From contig NZ_JAENKO010000011.1 in NCBI RefSeq assembly GCF_016599145.1, positions 26,439 through 90,438 on the forward strand: a DNA stretch of 64,000 nt, read 5' to 3'. Under the pieces are notes generated by a model. The model was not told where the DNA came from and did no database searches. It saw only the letters and a list, made by a program, of their open reading frames with translations. Shown here one piece after another: positions 9,268 through 17,121 of this stretch. Position 1 is the stretch's first letter; every line of letters starts with the position of its first letter. Made by a program: the position numbers and the translations under genes. The DNA comes from Tomitella cavernea. Lineage in GTDB: Bacteria > Actinomycetota > Actinomycetes > Mycobacteriales > Mycobacteriaceae.

Positions 9268-9312
9268 GAACGGCCCCGCCGACCATGCAGCCCGTGGTCT
9301 GCGGGGCCGTTC
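9268..9312 (+). terminator. Intrinsic-type hairpin after the ABC-2 permease
   Basis: Arms 9268-9285 and 9295-9312 pair over 18 bp with one mismatch around a 9-nt loop. There is no T-run, as is usual in actinobacteria. Confidence 0.7.
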
Positions 9313-9325
9313 TCCGTCGAACGCC

Positions 9326-9354
9326 TTGCCTCGTTGGTTCACTAGCGCTATGGT
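9326..9354 (+). promoter_or_regulatory. Promoter of the GntR-ABC operon
   Basis: TTGCCT (9326-9331), a 17-bp spacer and TATGGT (9349-9354). The -10 is overlapped by the GntR operator, so repression by steric block is expected. Confidence 0.65.
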
Positions 9355-9375
9355 TCATTACATGAGTAATGAACC
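9352..9375 (+). promoter_or_regulatory. YtrA-type GntR operator
   Basis: A perfect inverted repeat, GGTTCATTAC then ATGA then GTAATGAACC, covers the -10 and start region of the downstream operon. It resembles the YtrA-family operators known from firmicutes, and the adjacent gene encodes a YtrA-like GntR protein. Confidence 0.75.
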
Positions 9376-9447
9376 GATGGTCCGATCAGCTTGGCGCACC
9401 CGCGCGTCGGGGCCGCCGGGCCGCGGTGGGAGCACGGGAGCGCGGCC

Positions 9448-9864
9448 ATGTTGACGTCGGACAAGCCGATCTTCCAGCAGATCGCCGAGCAGATCGAGAA
9501 CGCGATCATCGACGGATCGCTCGAGGAGGACGCGCAGGTGCCCTCCAGCAACGAGCTCGCCCTGTTCCACCGCATCAACCCGGCCACAGCCGCGAAGGGG
9601 CTGGGCACGCTCGTCGCCGACGGCACCGTGTACAAGCGCCGCGGTATCGGCATGTTCGTCAGCCCCGGCGCGCGCGAGAAGCTCCGGTTCCGCCGTCGCG
9701 AGGACTTCGTCGCCCGCTACCTCGCGCCGGCGGTCGAGGAGGCCCGCAAGCTCGGCATCCTCCCGGCCGACATCGCCCGGCTCGTCACGCAGCTCGACAA
9801 GGGCGACACCGCGCGCGACGCCGTCGCCGCCGCCCAATCCGCAACCACCGAGGAGCAGTCATGA
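9448..9864 (+). CDS. YtrA-subfamily GntR repressor
   Basis: 138 aa. The winged helix (residues 10-75) carries IFQQIAEQIENAIIDGSL and the GntR signature VPSSNELALFHRINPATAAKGLGTL. The short C-terminal region (about 50 aa) lacks a FadR/HutC ligand domain, as in the YtrA subfamily. The ATG at 9448 has GGGAG upstream; earlier in-frame starts would add sequence outside the domain. It is the first gene of an operon with an ABC ATPase and permease, overlapping the ATPase start by ATGA. YtrA repressors commonly control their own ABC operon and respond to cell-wall-active drugs (family knowledge). Confidence 0.88.
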   Translation: MLTSDKPIFQQIAEQIENAIIDGSLEEDAQVPSSNELALFHRINPATAAKGLGTLVADGTVYKRRGIGMFVSPGAREKLRFRRREDFVARYLAPAVEEARKLGILPADIARLVTQLDKGDTARDAVAAAQSATTEEQS

Positions 9865-10745
9865 CCACAGCGATCAGCGTGGCAGGCCTGGGCAAGACCT
9901 ACCGCGACGTCACCGCTCTGGACGACGTCTCATTCGCCGTCCAGCAGAACACGATCTGCGGCGTGCTCGGACGCAACGGCGCGGGCAAGACCACCGCGAT
10001 GCAGATCATCACCGGCCACGCGATGCCGTCCTCCGGCACGGTCGACGTGTTCGGGTGCACGCCGTTCGAGGACCGCGACGCGATGTCGTCGATGTGCTTC
10101 GTCAAGGAAAGCCAGCGCTACCCCGACGAGTTCAAGGTCAAGCACGTGCTGGCGTCAGCCGCTGACCTGCTGCCGTACTGGGACCAGGGCTTCGCCGACG
10201 CCCTGTTGGGCAGGTTCGACCTGCCCACGGGCCGCCGGGTGAAGAAGCTCTCACGCGGCATGCACTCGATGCTCGGCATCATCATCGGGCTGGCGTCGCG
10301 GGCGCCGGTGACGCTGTTCGACGAGCCGTACCTGGGCCTCGACGTGGTTGCACGCCAGATGTTCTACGACGAGCTGCTGGCCGACTACACCGTCCACCCG
10401 CGCACCGTCGTGTTGTCGACGCATCTGGTCGACGAGGTCGCCGACCTGCTCGAGCAGGTGGTGCTCATCGACGGCGGCCGGGTGCTCATCGACGACTGCG
10501 CCGAGAACCTCCGGCGCAGCGCGGTGGTGGCGACGGGCGGGACCGCCCACATCGACGACCTCGCCGCGGGGCGTACGGAACTGCGGCGCGAAACCCTGGG
10601 CACGCAGGCGCGCGTCACTCTGCAGGGCGACTTCACCGAGGACGACCTGGCCCGGGCGCGAGAGCGGGGAGTCGACATCGCGCCGGCGTCGCTGCAGCAG
10701 TTGATGATCGGGGCCACCGGGACGGAAGGACGGCAGGCGTCATGA
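9861..10745 (+). CDS. ABC transporter ATPase of the YtrA-type operon
   Basis: 294 aa. Walker A is GRNGAGKTT, the signature is KKLSRGMHS, and Walker B is VTLFDEPYLGLD with the switch His in STHLVDE. Start and stop both overlap the neighbours by ATGA, so the three genes are coupled. The C-terminal 90 residues, after the nucleotide-binding domain, contain no recognised domain. It energises the permease encoded next. Confidence 0.9.
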   Translation: MTTAISVAGLGKTYRDVTALDDVSFAVQQNTICGVLGRNGAGKTTAMQIITGHAMPSSGTVDVFGCTPFEDRDAMSSMCFVKESQRYPDEFKVKHVLASAADLLPYWDQGFADALLGRFDLPTGRRVKKLSRGMHSMLGIIIGLASRAPVTLFDEPYLGLDVVARQMFYDELLADYTVHPRTVVLSTHLVDEVADLLEQVVLIDGGRVLIDDCAENLRRSAVVATGGTAHIDDLAAGRTELRRETLGTQARVTLQGDFTEDDLARARERGVDIAPASLQQLMIGATGTEGRQAS

Positions 10746-11596
10746 ACTCGGGGATCGAGAGCATCGGAACCAGGACAGCGGGAACCAGGCCGGACGGCGG
10801 GACGGACACCCACGGGACGGGGCGGAAGACGATGAACGCACAGGAAGCGACGATAGGCCGTCGGGACGTGGCGACGGGCGTGCGCAACGTCGCACTCACG
10901 CGGGCGTTGGCGGTGACGCGCATGAACAGCAGGCAATGGATGCTGTTCGTCATGCCGTGGGCCATCGTCCTCGTGGTGTTGTGGGCGCATGCCGCGATCC
11001 TCGCCATCATCCGCTCGCAGGGCGTGGAGATTCCGGACGAAGGGTTCAACGGGGTCGGGTCGACTCTGTTCTTCTTCTCGCTCGCCATGTTCGCGTCCAT
11101 CACCACGCAGCACTTCCCGTTCGCGATGGGCCTGGGTGTGACGCGGCGAGACTTCTACCTCGGCACCGCACTGACGTCGCTGTGCACCGGCGTGGTCAAC
11201 GGCGTGCTGGTGCTGATATTCGCGCAGATCGAGCGGGCCACCGACGGCTACAGCGTGCACCTCGAAGTGCTCTCGGTGGTGTACCGGGTCACCGACAGCG
11301 CCGCGCTCGTGTTCTTCTCGATGGTGCTCTTGACGATGGCGTTCGCCGCGCTGGGCGTGTTCGCCGGGGTGATCTACCTCAAGTGGCGGGCCAACGGCAT
11401 GTTCACCGCGGCGCTGATCCTCGCTTTTGCGGCGGCCGTGGCGGCGCTGCTGATCACGTGGCAGCGCGGCTGGCCTGCCGTCGGGCGCTTCTTCGTCGAC
11501 ACGCCGATAGCGGTGCTCCTGCTGGCTGTCCCCGCCGTGCTCGGCGCGGTGCTGTTCGGCGTGGGCTACCGGATGATGCGCACCGTCGAGGCGTGA
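10742..11596 (+). CDS. ABC permease of the YtrA-type operon
   Basis: 284 aa with about six membrane segments from residue 60 on. The ATG at 10742 overlaps the ATPase stop. Its first 30 residues are Gly/Thr/Arg-rich and low complexity, and an internal ATG at 10832 with GGCGGAAG before it could be the true start. Recognisable permease sequence begins near NVALTRALAVTRMNSRQWMLF. Last gene of the operon, closed by the hairpin at 11614. Confidence 0.8.
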   Translation: MNSGIESIGTRTAGTRPDGGTDTHGTGRKTMNAQEATIGRRDVATGVRNVALTRALAVTRMNSRQWMLFVMPWAIVLVVLWAHAAILAIIRSQGVEIPDEGFNGVGSTLFFFSLAMFASITTQHFPFAMGLGVTRRDFYLGTALTSLCTGVVNGVLVLIFAQIERATDGYSVHLEVLSVVYRVTDSAALVFFSMVLLTMAFAALGVFAGVIYLKWRANGMFTAALILAFAAAVAALLITWQRGWPAVGRFFVDTPIAVLLLAVPAVLGAVLFGVGYRMMRTVEA

Positions 11597-11613
11597 GGGG
11601 TCTTCGCAGAGCC

Positions 11614-11673
11614 GACCAGTGAGCGCGTGCCTAAGGTTCCGGGCGGAGAACCGTAGGCACGCGCTCACTGGTC
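11614..11673. terminator. Bidirectional terminator between convergent genes
   Basis: 26-bp arms (11614-11639 and 11648-11673) pair with a single mismatch around an 8-nt loop. It sits between the ABC permease (plus) and the thiolase (minus) and can serve both. Confidence 0.8.
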
Positions 11674-11686
11674 GTGCGGTGGGGCG

Positions 11687-12877
11687 CTACGCGCTGAGGA
11701 TCACCGAGGATCCGTGCCCGAACAGCCCCTGGTTGGCGGTGATGCCCACGCGGGCCCCCGCCACCTGGCGGCCCTCGGCCTGCCCGCGCAGCTGCCAGGT
11801 CAGCTCGCAAACCTGCGCCAGCGCCTGGGCCGGGACCGCCTCGCCGAAGCAGGCCAGCCCACCGGACGGGTTCACCGGCAACTTGCCGCCGATGGACGTG
11901 TCGCCGGCGCGCACCAGCTTCTCGGCGGTGCCGCGCTCGACGAGGCCCAGGTCCTCGATCCAGTCCAGTTCCAGCGCCGTCGACAGGTCGTACACCTCGG
12001 CCACGTCCACGTCGGACGGACTGATCCCGGCCTCCTCGTAGGCGGCGCGGGCCAGCGACTCCTTGTGCGTGTACTGCGGGGCCGGCGCGGCGGCGGTGGA
12101 CTCCGAGGAGAAGTACGGCATGTCCAGTTGTGTCTGGGGGAACGTCGGCGTGACCGTGGAGATGGCGTTGATGCGCGGCCCGGTGAGCCCGTGACGCTGT
12201 GCGTACTCCACCGACGTGAGCACCACGGCGGCGCCGCCGTCGGAGGTGGCGCAGATGTCCATCAGGTGCAGCGGGTCGGCGACCACCGGCGAAGCCATGA
12301 CGTCGGCGACGGAGAACTCCTTGCGGTACCGCGCGTAAGGGTTGGCCAGGCCGTGCTTGGCGTTCTTGACCTTGACCGCGGCGAAGTCCTCCGTCGTGGC
12401 CCCGTACAGGTCGATGCGGCGGCGGGCGCCCAGCGCGAAGTAGGCCGGGTTGGTCATGCCCATCAGCCGGAAGCGCAGCCAGTCCGGGTCGTCCCAGCGC
12501 TCGCCCGCGTTGGGCTTGAGGAAGCCCTTGGGAGTGGTGTCCGCGCCGACGACCAGCGCCACCTCGCTCAGCCCTGCCAGGATGCGGGTGCGGGCGGTGT
12601 CCAGCGCCTGGGCGCCGGTGGCGCAGGCCGCGTACGAGGTGGCCACGCGCGCGCCGTTCCAGCCCAGGGCCTGCGCGAATGTGGATCCGGCGACGTATCC
12701 GCCGTAGCCGTTGCGGACGGTCTCGCCGCCGACGATGAAGTCGACGTCGCCCCAGGCGATGCCGGAATCCTTGAGCGCGTCCCGCGCGGCGGCCACGCCG
12801 TATTCGACGAACGGGCGGCCCCACTTGCCCCACGCGTGCATGCCGACGCCCGCGATGGCGACATCGTGCTTGCTCAT
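11687..12877 (-). CDS. Lipid-transfer-protein-type thiolase (Ltp/SCP2 thiolase)
   Basis: 396 aa, the usual length. Thiolase-fold markers are the active-site Cys in SYAACATGAQAL (about residue 86), LMDICATSDGGAA mid-protein, VAEVYDLSTALEL and the C-terminal NPSGGLACFGEAVPA and GLFGHGSS. It belongs to the non-specific lipid-transfer thiolase group (Ltp2-Ltp4 relatives), which in actinobacteria act as retro-aldolases or thiolases on steroid side chains with a DUF35 partner. The ATGA overlap with the upstream DUF35 gene supports a heteromeric complex. The exact substrate is not readable. Confidence 0.85.
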   Translation of the reverse strand: MSKHDVAIAGVGMHAWGKWGRPFVEYGVAAARDALKDSGIAWGDVDFIVGGETVRNGYGGYVAGSTFAQALGWNGARVATSYAACATGAQALDTARTRILAGLSEVALVVGADTTPKGFLKPNAGERWDDPDWLRFRLMGMTNPAYFALGARRRIDLYGATTEDFAAVKVKNAKHGLANPYARYRKEFSVADVMASPVVADPLHLMDICATSDGGAAVVLTSVEYAQRHGLTGPRINAISTVTPTFPQTQLDMPYFSSESTAAAPAPQYTHKESLARAAYEEAGISPSDVDVAEVYDLSTALELDWIEDLGLVERGTAEKLVRAGDTSIGGKLPVNPSGGLACFGEAVPAQALAQVCELTWQLRGQAEGRQVAGARVGITANQGLFGHGSSVILSA

Positions 12878-13332
12878 GCCTGCTGCTCCTTCGCTGCCGA
12901 TGCGGACCCGACCGGCTTCCACCGCCAGATGGTCTTGACGCCCTCGTCGTCGGTGTAGAGGGGCTCGACGACGAGCTCGACCTCGGCACCCACCGTCAGG
13001 TCGTCCACGCCGTAGCCGTCGGCCACCTGGCCCATCACGACGAGGCCCTCCGACAGCTCCACCGCGGCCAGTGCGAACGGCACGTACGGGTCGGTCGCAG
13101 GGATGAACGGCTCCGGGGGCTGGTACTGCGCGTCGGTGTAGGACCACACGGTGCCGCGGCGCGAGAGCTCGACATCGTCGAAGTCCTCTCCCGAGCACGC
13201 GGGGTTCTTGCAGAACGTGGTCTCACGCGGGAAAGCGATGTTGCCGCACGCGGTGCACTTGGTGCCCACCAGCGCGGGCTCGGGGCCGGTGGTGAACCAG
13301 CCCGCGACAGCCGGAATGGCGGTCTCGGTCAT
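12874..13332 (-). CDS. DUF35 OB-fold / zinc-ribbon acyl-CoA-binding partner
   Basis: 152 aa. A rubredoxin-like zinc ribbon occupies residues 20-50 (CTACGN, then FCKNPAC), followed by the OB fold with RRGTVWSYTDAQYQ and DPYVPFALAAVEL. In steroid side-chain degradation, DUF35 proteins bind Ltp-type thiolases and channel the acyl-CoA (ChsH2/Ltp2 model). The ATG at 13332 is followed directly by the domain. The stop overlaps the thiolase start by ATGA. Confidence 0.85.
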   Translation of the reverse strand: MTETAIPAVAGWFTTGPEPALVGTKCTACGNIAFPRETTFCKNPACSGEDFDDVELSRRGTVWSYTDAQYQPPEPFIPATDPYVPFALAAVELSEGLVVMGQVADGYGVDDLTVGAEVELVVEPLYTDDEGVKTIWRWKPVGSASAAKEQQA

Positions 13333-13477
13333 TGACAACCTCACTAATCGGGGGTGCGTCGGGCTCGGACGCGGTGGGCCGCGGGGCCGCGGTGGCCAGG
13401 GCACTGTGTTTCAGGTTCTCACGGGTGCGCGGGAACGGTCACGCCCCTATCCCGATCTGCGGCAGGCGGGCGGGGGG

Positions 13478-14935
13478 TCACCGGTCGTGCCGGCCGGCGG
13501 CGTGGTGCCCGGCCCGCCGCCCGAAGAACGACCCCTCGCCCAGTTGGGTGCCGCTGGCGTACCCCTTGCCGTCCTGGGCGATGTTCGAGGCGCAGGCGCC
13601 CGCGGCGTACAGGCCGTCGACGACGCTGCCGTCGCGGCGGAGCACCTGCGCGTCGACGGAGGTGCGCAGCCCACCCATCGTGAATCCCGCGTACAGGGCC
13701 TTGCCCAGGGTCATGTCGAACGCGGCCCACGGCCCGCGGTCCTGCGGCGCCAGCCACTCGGGCGACTTGTGGAAGTCGGGGTCCTCGCCGCGCGCGGCGT
13801 ACGTGTTGTAGCGGTCCAGGGTGGCAGTCAGGGCGTCCGCGGGGACGCCCAGCGCGTCCGCCATCTCCGGCACCGTCTCCCAGCCGTCGATGAACGGGCA
13901 CAGCGGGAATTCGGGGCGCTGCATGTGCGCCTCGTCGACGATGAGATACGCCTTCTGCCCCGGCTGGTCCATGACGAAGCCGGAGGTGCGCGAGTGGTAC
14001 GAGTCCTCGGCGACGAAGCGCCGGCCCTCGGCGTTGACGATCAGTCCCGTGAGCAGGATCGACGGCGGGTAGACGGGCGCGGTGATGAAGGCCTGGTCCA
14101 TGTGCTCGGTGGCGGCGCCCACCGATTCGCCCAGCTTGATGCCCAGGCCGTCGTCGTAGGTGCTGCCCAGGGTGAACGGCTTCTTGGCCAGCTGTGGGAC
14201 GTGCTCGGCCACCATCTGCTTGTTCATGACGAACCCGCCGGCGGCGATCACCACGGACTTCGCCTTGATCGCGCCGGTGTCGCCGAAGCGTTTCCACGCG
14301 GCGCCGACGACCCGCCCGCCGTCGGTGATCAGCGCGCTGGCGCCGGTCTCGTAGCGGATCTGCACCCCGAGTTCCTCGGCACGGCGCAGCAGCACGTCGA
14401 CGGCCATCTTTGCGCCGCCGGTGTCGCCCGGTTGGGGCACCTTGTGGCCGCGCGGCGCCGGGACGGCCTCGTCCTTGAACGGCCACACCTTCTCGTTGCC
14501 GGTGAACATCAGGCCCTCGGTGCCGGGCTGGATCACGGCCTTCTCGGGATAGTAGCTGCGCTCGAACTTCAGGCCCAGCGACTCGATCCAGTCGAAGTGG
14601 GCGACGGAGCCGTCGCAGTAGGCGCGGATCTTGGCCTCGTCGGGCTCGCGTGAGACGGCGGTGAGGTATTTGGCCATCTCCTCGGGCGAGTCGTCGTGGC
14701 CGGTCTCGCGCTGCACCGCGGTGCCACCGCCCAGGTAGAAGTGGCCGCCGGCCATGGCGGTGGTGCCGCCGGCCTCGGCCGCGCGCTCGAGCACCAGCAC
14801 CGTTGCGCCCTGCTCGGCGGCGCCCACCGCGGCGGAGCCGCCGGCGATGCCGAAGCCGATCACCAGAACGTCGACCTCGTCGGAGTACTCGGTGACGGAC
14901 TGCGCCGGGACCGGCGCGGTGCTGGGGTTGCTCAT
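13478..14935 (-). CDS. FAD-dependent KstD-like / fumarate-reductase-type dehydrogenase
   Basis: 485 aa. The N-terminal dinucleotide-binding motif VLVIGFGIAGGSAAVGAAEQG is followed by LERAAEAGGTTAMAGG, and the C-terminal FAD block reads GLYAAGACASNIAQDGKGYASG. The family includes 3-ketosteroid delta-1-dehydrogenases and related flavoproteins of about this length. The ATG at 14935 precedes MSNPSTAPVPAQ; an upstream extension would run through the promoter. The promoter region holds both a KstR-type box and the island's TetR box, supporting a role in steroid or terpenoid catabolism. It could act on a non-steroid ring. Confidence 0.8.
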   Translation of the reverse strand: MSNPSTAPVPAQSVTEYSDEVDVLVIGFGIAGGSAAVGAAEQGATVLVLERAAEAGGTTAMAGGHFYLGGGTAVQRETGHDDSPEEMAKYLTAVSREPDEAKIRAYCDGSVAHFDWIESLGLKFERSYYPEKAVIQPGTEGLMFTGNEKVWPFKDEAVPAPRGHKVPQPGDTGGAKMAVDVLLRRAEELGVQIRYETGASALITDGGRVVGAAWKRFGDTGAIKAKSVVIAAGGFVMNKQMVAEHVPQLAKKPFTLGSTYDDGLGIKLGESVGAATEHMDQAFITAPVYPPSILLTGLIVNAEGRRFVAEDSYHSRTSGFVMDQPGQKAYLIVDEAHMQRPEFPLCPFIDGWETVPEMADALGVPADALTATLDRYNTYAARGEDPDFHKSPEWLAPQDRGPWAAFDMTLGKALYAGFTMGGLRTSVDAQVLRRDGSVVDGLYAAGACASNIAQDGKGYASGTQLGEGSFFGRRAGHHAAGRHDR

Positions 14936-14994
14936 GGGGCTCCTTCGTCGCGTCGCAGGCCGGGCCCGCTGCGGCGGCCCGATCACCTCGGCGG

Positions 14995-15008
14995 TGAAAC
15001 GTGTTCTA
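14995..15008. promoter_or_regulatory. KstR-type operator
   Basis: TGAAACGTGTTCTA fits the published KstR consensus TnnAACnnGTTnnA at every fixed position. It lies 60-73 bp before the KstD-like start and just downstream of its predicted transcription start. Confidence 0.6.
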
Positions 15009-15017
15009 CGCAGAGCG

Positions 15018-15047
15018 ATCCTAGACGCCGGACAGGTGTCCGGACAA
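15018..15047 (-). promoter_or_regulatory. Promoter of the KstD-like gene with palindromic operator in the spacer
   Basis: On the minus strand, TTGTCC (15047-15042), 18 bp, and TAGGAT (15023-15018). The perfect palindrome CCGGACA-GG-TGTCCGG (15028-15043) lies between and over the two elements. The same palindrome recurs near the TetR gene and before the LLM gene. Confidence 0.7.
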
Positions 15048-15079
15048 CGCCCGTCCTCGTCCACGGCCGGCCCGGATGC

Positions 15080-15925
15080 TCAAATGGCGAGCCCCCACGG
15101 CGTCTCCAGCCCGGTGATCACCGGCTTCGCCTGCGCCGTGCCGTCGATGCCGATCGCCAGCACGCAGCGGCCGTCGACCGTCGAGGTGTACAGCGTGCCG
15201 TCGTGCAGCGCGATGCCGGTGGGGTACGGCAGGCGATCGACGAGGGTCTCGGGCCGCGGCGATTCCGTACCCAGGTCGATGCGTTCGATGGTGCCGTCGA
15301 GACCCCGCGCGCCGCCGGCCTGGGTGACGTAGAGGGCGCCGTCGCCCGCGGCGATGTGCCCTGGCTGGGTCAAGCCGCCGGGGCGGACGACGGTGCGGAT
15401 GGCAGGCGCCGCCCCGGGGCCGGTCAGTCCGCTGGTGTCGAGGGCGGCTACGGACCCGGCGTCCCAGTCGACCAGGTACAGCGTCCCGTCGTGCAATGCG
15501 ACGCCATTGGGGCTGGTGAGGCGCTCTGCGAGGTTGATCCGGAAGGGCTCCGACGTGTGGGGGAACACATGCAGCATGCCGTAGAACGTCGCCACGTAGA
15601 CGGCGTGGTCGTCGGCGGCGACCCCGACGGGGCAGCGGAGTCCGGTCGCGACGGCCTCCGTCGAGCCCCCGGAGCGCGGCATCTTCTGGAGGGTGCCGTC
15701 GCCCAGGGGCGAACTCCAGGTCGTGAAGTAGAGGTCGTCGCCGACCGCAGCCGCCGACAACGGCTGCCCGGACGCGGGCGTGCGCGCGGTGTGCAGGGTT
15801 CCGTCGGTGATGCGGGCGGTGATGATCCCGGCGCCGGTGAAGTCGGCGACGTGGATCTCGGGATGTCCGGTGCGCGCTGCGGAGGGGAGGGTCGCCGGTG
15901 TCGTGACAGGGGAAAGTGGGCTCAT
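15080..15925 (-). CDS. SMP-30/NHL-type beta-propeller protein
   Basis: 281 aa with repeated propeller blades: GVALHDGTLYLVDW, GHIAAGDGALYVTQ, GIALHDGTLYTSTVDGR and others. Such proteins include gluconolactonase-like lactonases and strictosidine-synthase relatives. No signal peptide is visible, so it is probably cytoplasmic. The ATG at 15925 follows a GGAGCAC stretch. It lies next to the KstD-like gene but 144 bp separate them. A lactone hydrolase in ring catabolism is plausible but inferred. Confidence 0.65.
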   Translation of the reverse strand: MSPLSPVTTPATLPSAARTGHPEIHVADFTGAGIITARITDGTLHTARTPASGQPLSAAAVGDDLYFTTWSSPLGDGTLQKMPRSGGSTEAVATGLRCPVGVAADDHAVYVATFYGMLHVFPHTSEPFRINLAERLTSPNGVALHDGTLYLVDWDAGSVAALDTSGLTGPGAAPAIRTVVRPGGLTQPGHIAAGDGALYVTQAGGARGLDGTIERIDLGTESPRPETLVDRLPYPTGIALHDGTLYTSTVDGRCVLAIGIDGTAQAKPVITGLETPWGLAI

Positions 15926-16045
15926 GGTGTGCTCCGGGGCGGTCGTAAGTCGATGCGGATACGACGTTAGACCGCACGAGCATAAAAAGTATCCGCCAAA
16001 TGACGTATCTTTTTTCGCCGCGTTATAACAAATGAATAACGCAAC

Positions 16046-16744
16046 GTGGTGAAATGCGTCATGGTGCATTCGCAGGCCGGCATCCCCACGCGGATCGTCG
16101 AAATCGGCCGCCGGTGGGACACCCCGGGCACCGACGGGAAGATGCTCTGCGGGACGGTCCAGCCCGGCAAACGCCCGATGTGGCTGACCGACAGGACCGC
16201 CCAGCCGGTCAGCGACTTCATGGGCTTCGGCATCGACAAGGACTGGTTCGAGTCGACGCCCCGGTGCCGGTCCACGCGTACGGCCCGCGAGACCGCGCAC
16301 CGCTCCGGGTGCACCCCCGAGTTTGTCCCCAACGTGTACGACCTCGAGCACATGAGGCAGGAGGCCGCGGGCATCGTCAATCCTTCGGCGCTGAACGGCG
16401 AGGTCATCTGCGGTGACAACGCAGGTGAGAAGTCGCTCGACAAGACCTGGCGGGCGCAGGCCGCGGCCACCGGGTTGCTGACGGTCACGCCCCTGCACCG
16501 GGTCACCGCGGTCGCGCCGGCCGCCGGCGGCGGATACAGCGTGAAGATGGGGCAGATCGACGAGCAGGGCGGCGTCGTGCTGGGCAAGGCGACTGACAAC
16601 TACCGCCGCGTGCCGGAGTACCCGGGCCTGTACGTCGTGGACGGCGCGCTCGCGCCCGGCAACGTCGGCGTCTACCCGTTCGTCACGATCACCGCGCTCG
16701 CCGAGCGCAACATGGAGCGCATCATCGCGACCGACATCCGGTGA
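16046..16744 (+). pseudogene. Cholesterol oxidase (GMC type) remnant with in-frame internal deletions
   Basis: About 232 aa against about 500 for class I cholesterol oxidases. Recognisable blocks in order: IPTRIVEIGRRWDTPGTDGK, then WFEST, FVPNVYD, MRQEAAG, KSLDKTW, VLGKATDNY, and FVTITALAERNMERII. The N-terminal FAD Gly motif is missing, about 70 residues are lost before WFEST and about 200 before VLGKATDNY. The catalytic His segment is gone, and the Asn expected before PFVTITA is Tyr. The frame stays open, so the deletions are multiples of three or selection is recent. It cannot be an active oxidase. Confidence 0.8.
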
Positions 16745-16791
16745 CGCAGCGCCCGCGCGCGCCCAGGGTGCCGGTGTGCGGGCGGGCCGGA

Positions 16792-17121
16792 TCACTCCTC
16801 CAAGGGCGCCTCCGGCTCGCCCTCGGTCAGGGGCACGTGTGCGCCCCGCGGCGTCGACACGCAGGCGGCCACGGCGTCGGCGATGTCGGAGGCACGCCAG
16901 GAGATGCGGGTGCCGGGGAGGCCCCAGCGTCGCCAGTTTTCGAGCAGCGGGCCGACGTCCTCGGGCGACGTCCACGCCCATGCCGGTGAGCGTCTGCCCA
17001 GGCCTCAGCACCGTGGTGCACCCGGCCCGCCCGCAAGTCTCGCCGCCCGCGTAGCGGATCTTCTGCGCGAGCCGCTCGCAGCCGGCCTCGTCGAGGTTGG
17101 ATCCGCTCGCGCCGTCGCGCA
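16792..17121 (-). pseudogene. Short-chain dehydrogenase remnant
   Basis: The minus strand reads NLDEAGCERLAQKI, a helix-B/C-like piece of an SDR, then TTVLRPGQTLTGMGVDV, and after a frame change WTSPEDVGPLLENWRRWG and ASDIADAVAACVSTPRG, the usual SDR C-terminus. The stop is at 16794-16792. The TGxxxGxG motif and the YxxxK active site are absent, and the front end is fused to the P450 remnant. Decayed gene of the same catabolic island. Confidence 0.65.

Noticed and set aside
9369..10745. A 458-aa fused protein running from the GntR region into the ABC ATPase
   Set aside because: Its first 160 residues are out of frame with the winged-helix gene and Arg-rich. The ATPase has its own ATG at 9861 in an ATGA overlap.
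11614..11673. Inverted repeat as an insertion sequence end
   Set aside because: A single hairpin with an 8-nt loop exactly between convergent stops is better explained as a bidirectional terminator.
15970..16030. AT-rich patch with GTATC repeats as an insertion-element boundary
   Set aside because: The GTATC copies are direct and short, with no terminal inverted repeat or transposase. It is more likely a promoter region or a decay scar.
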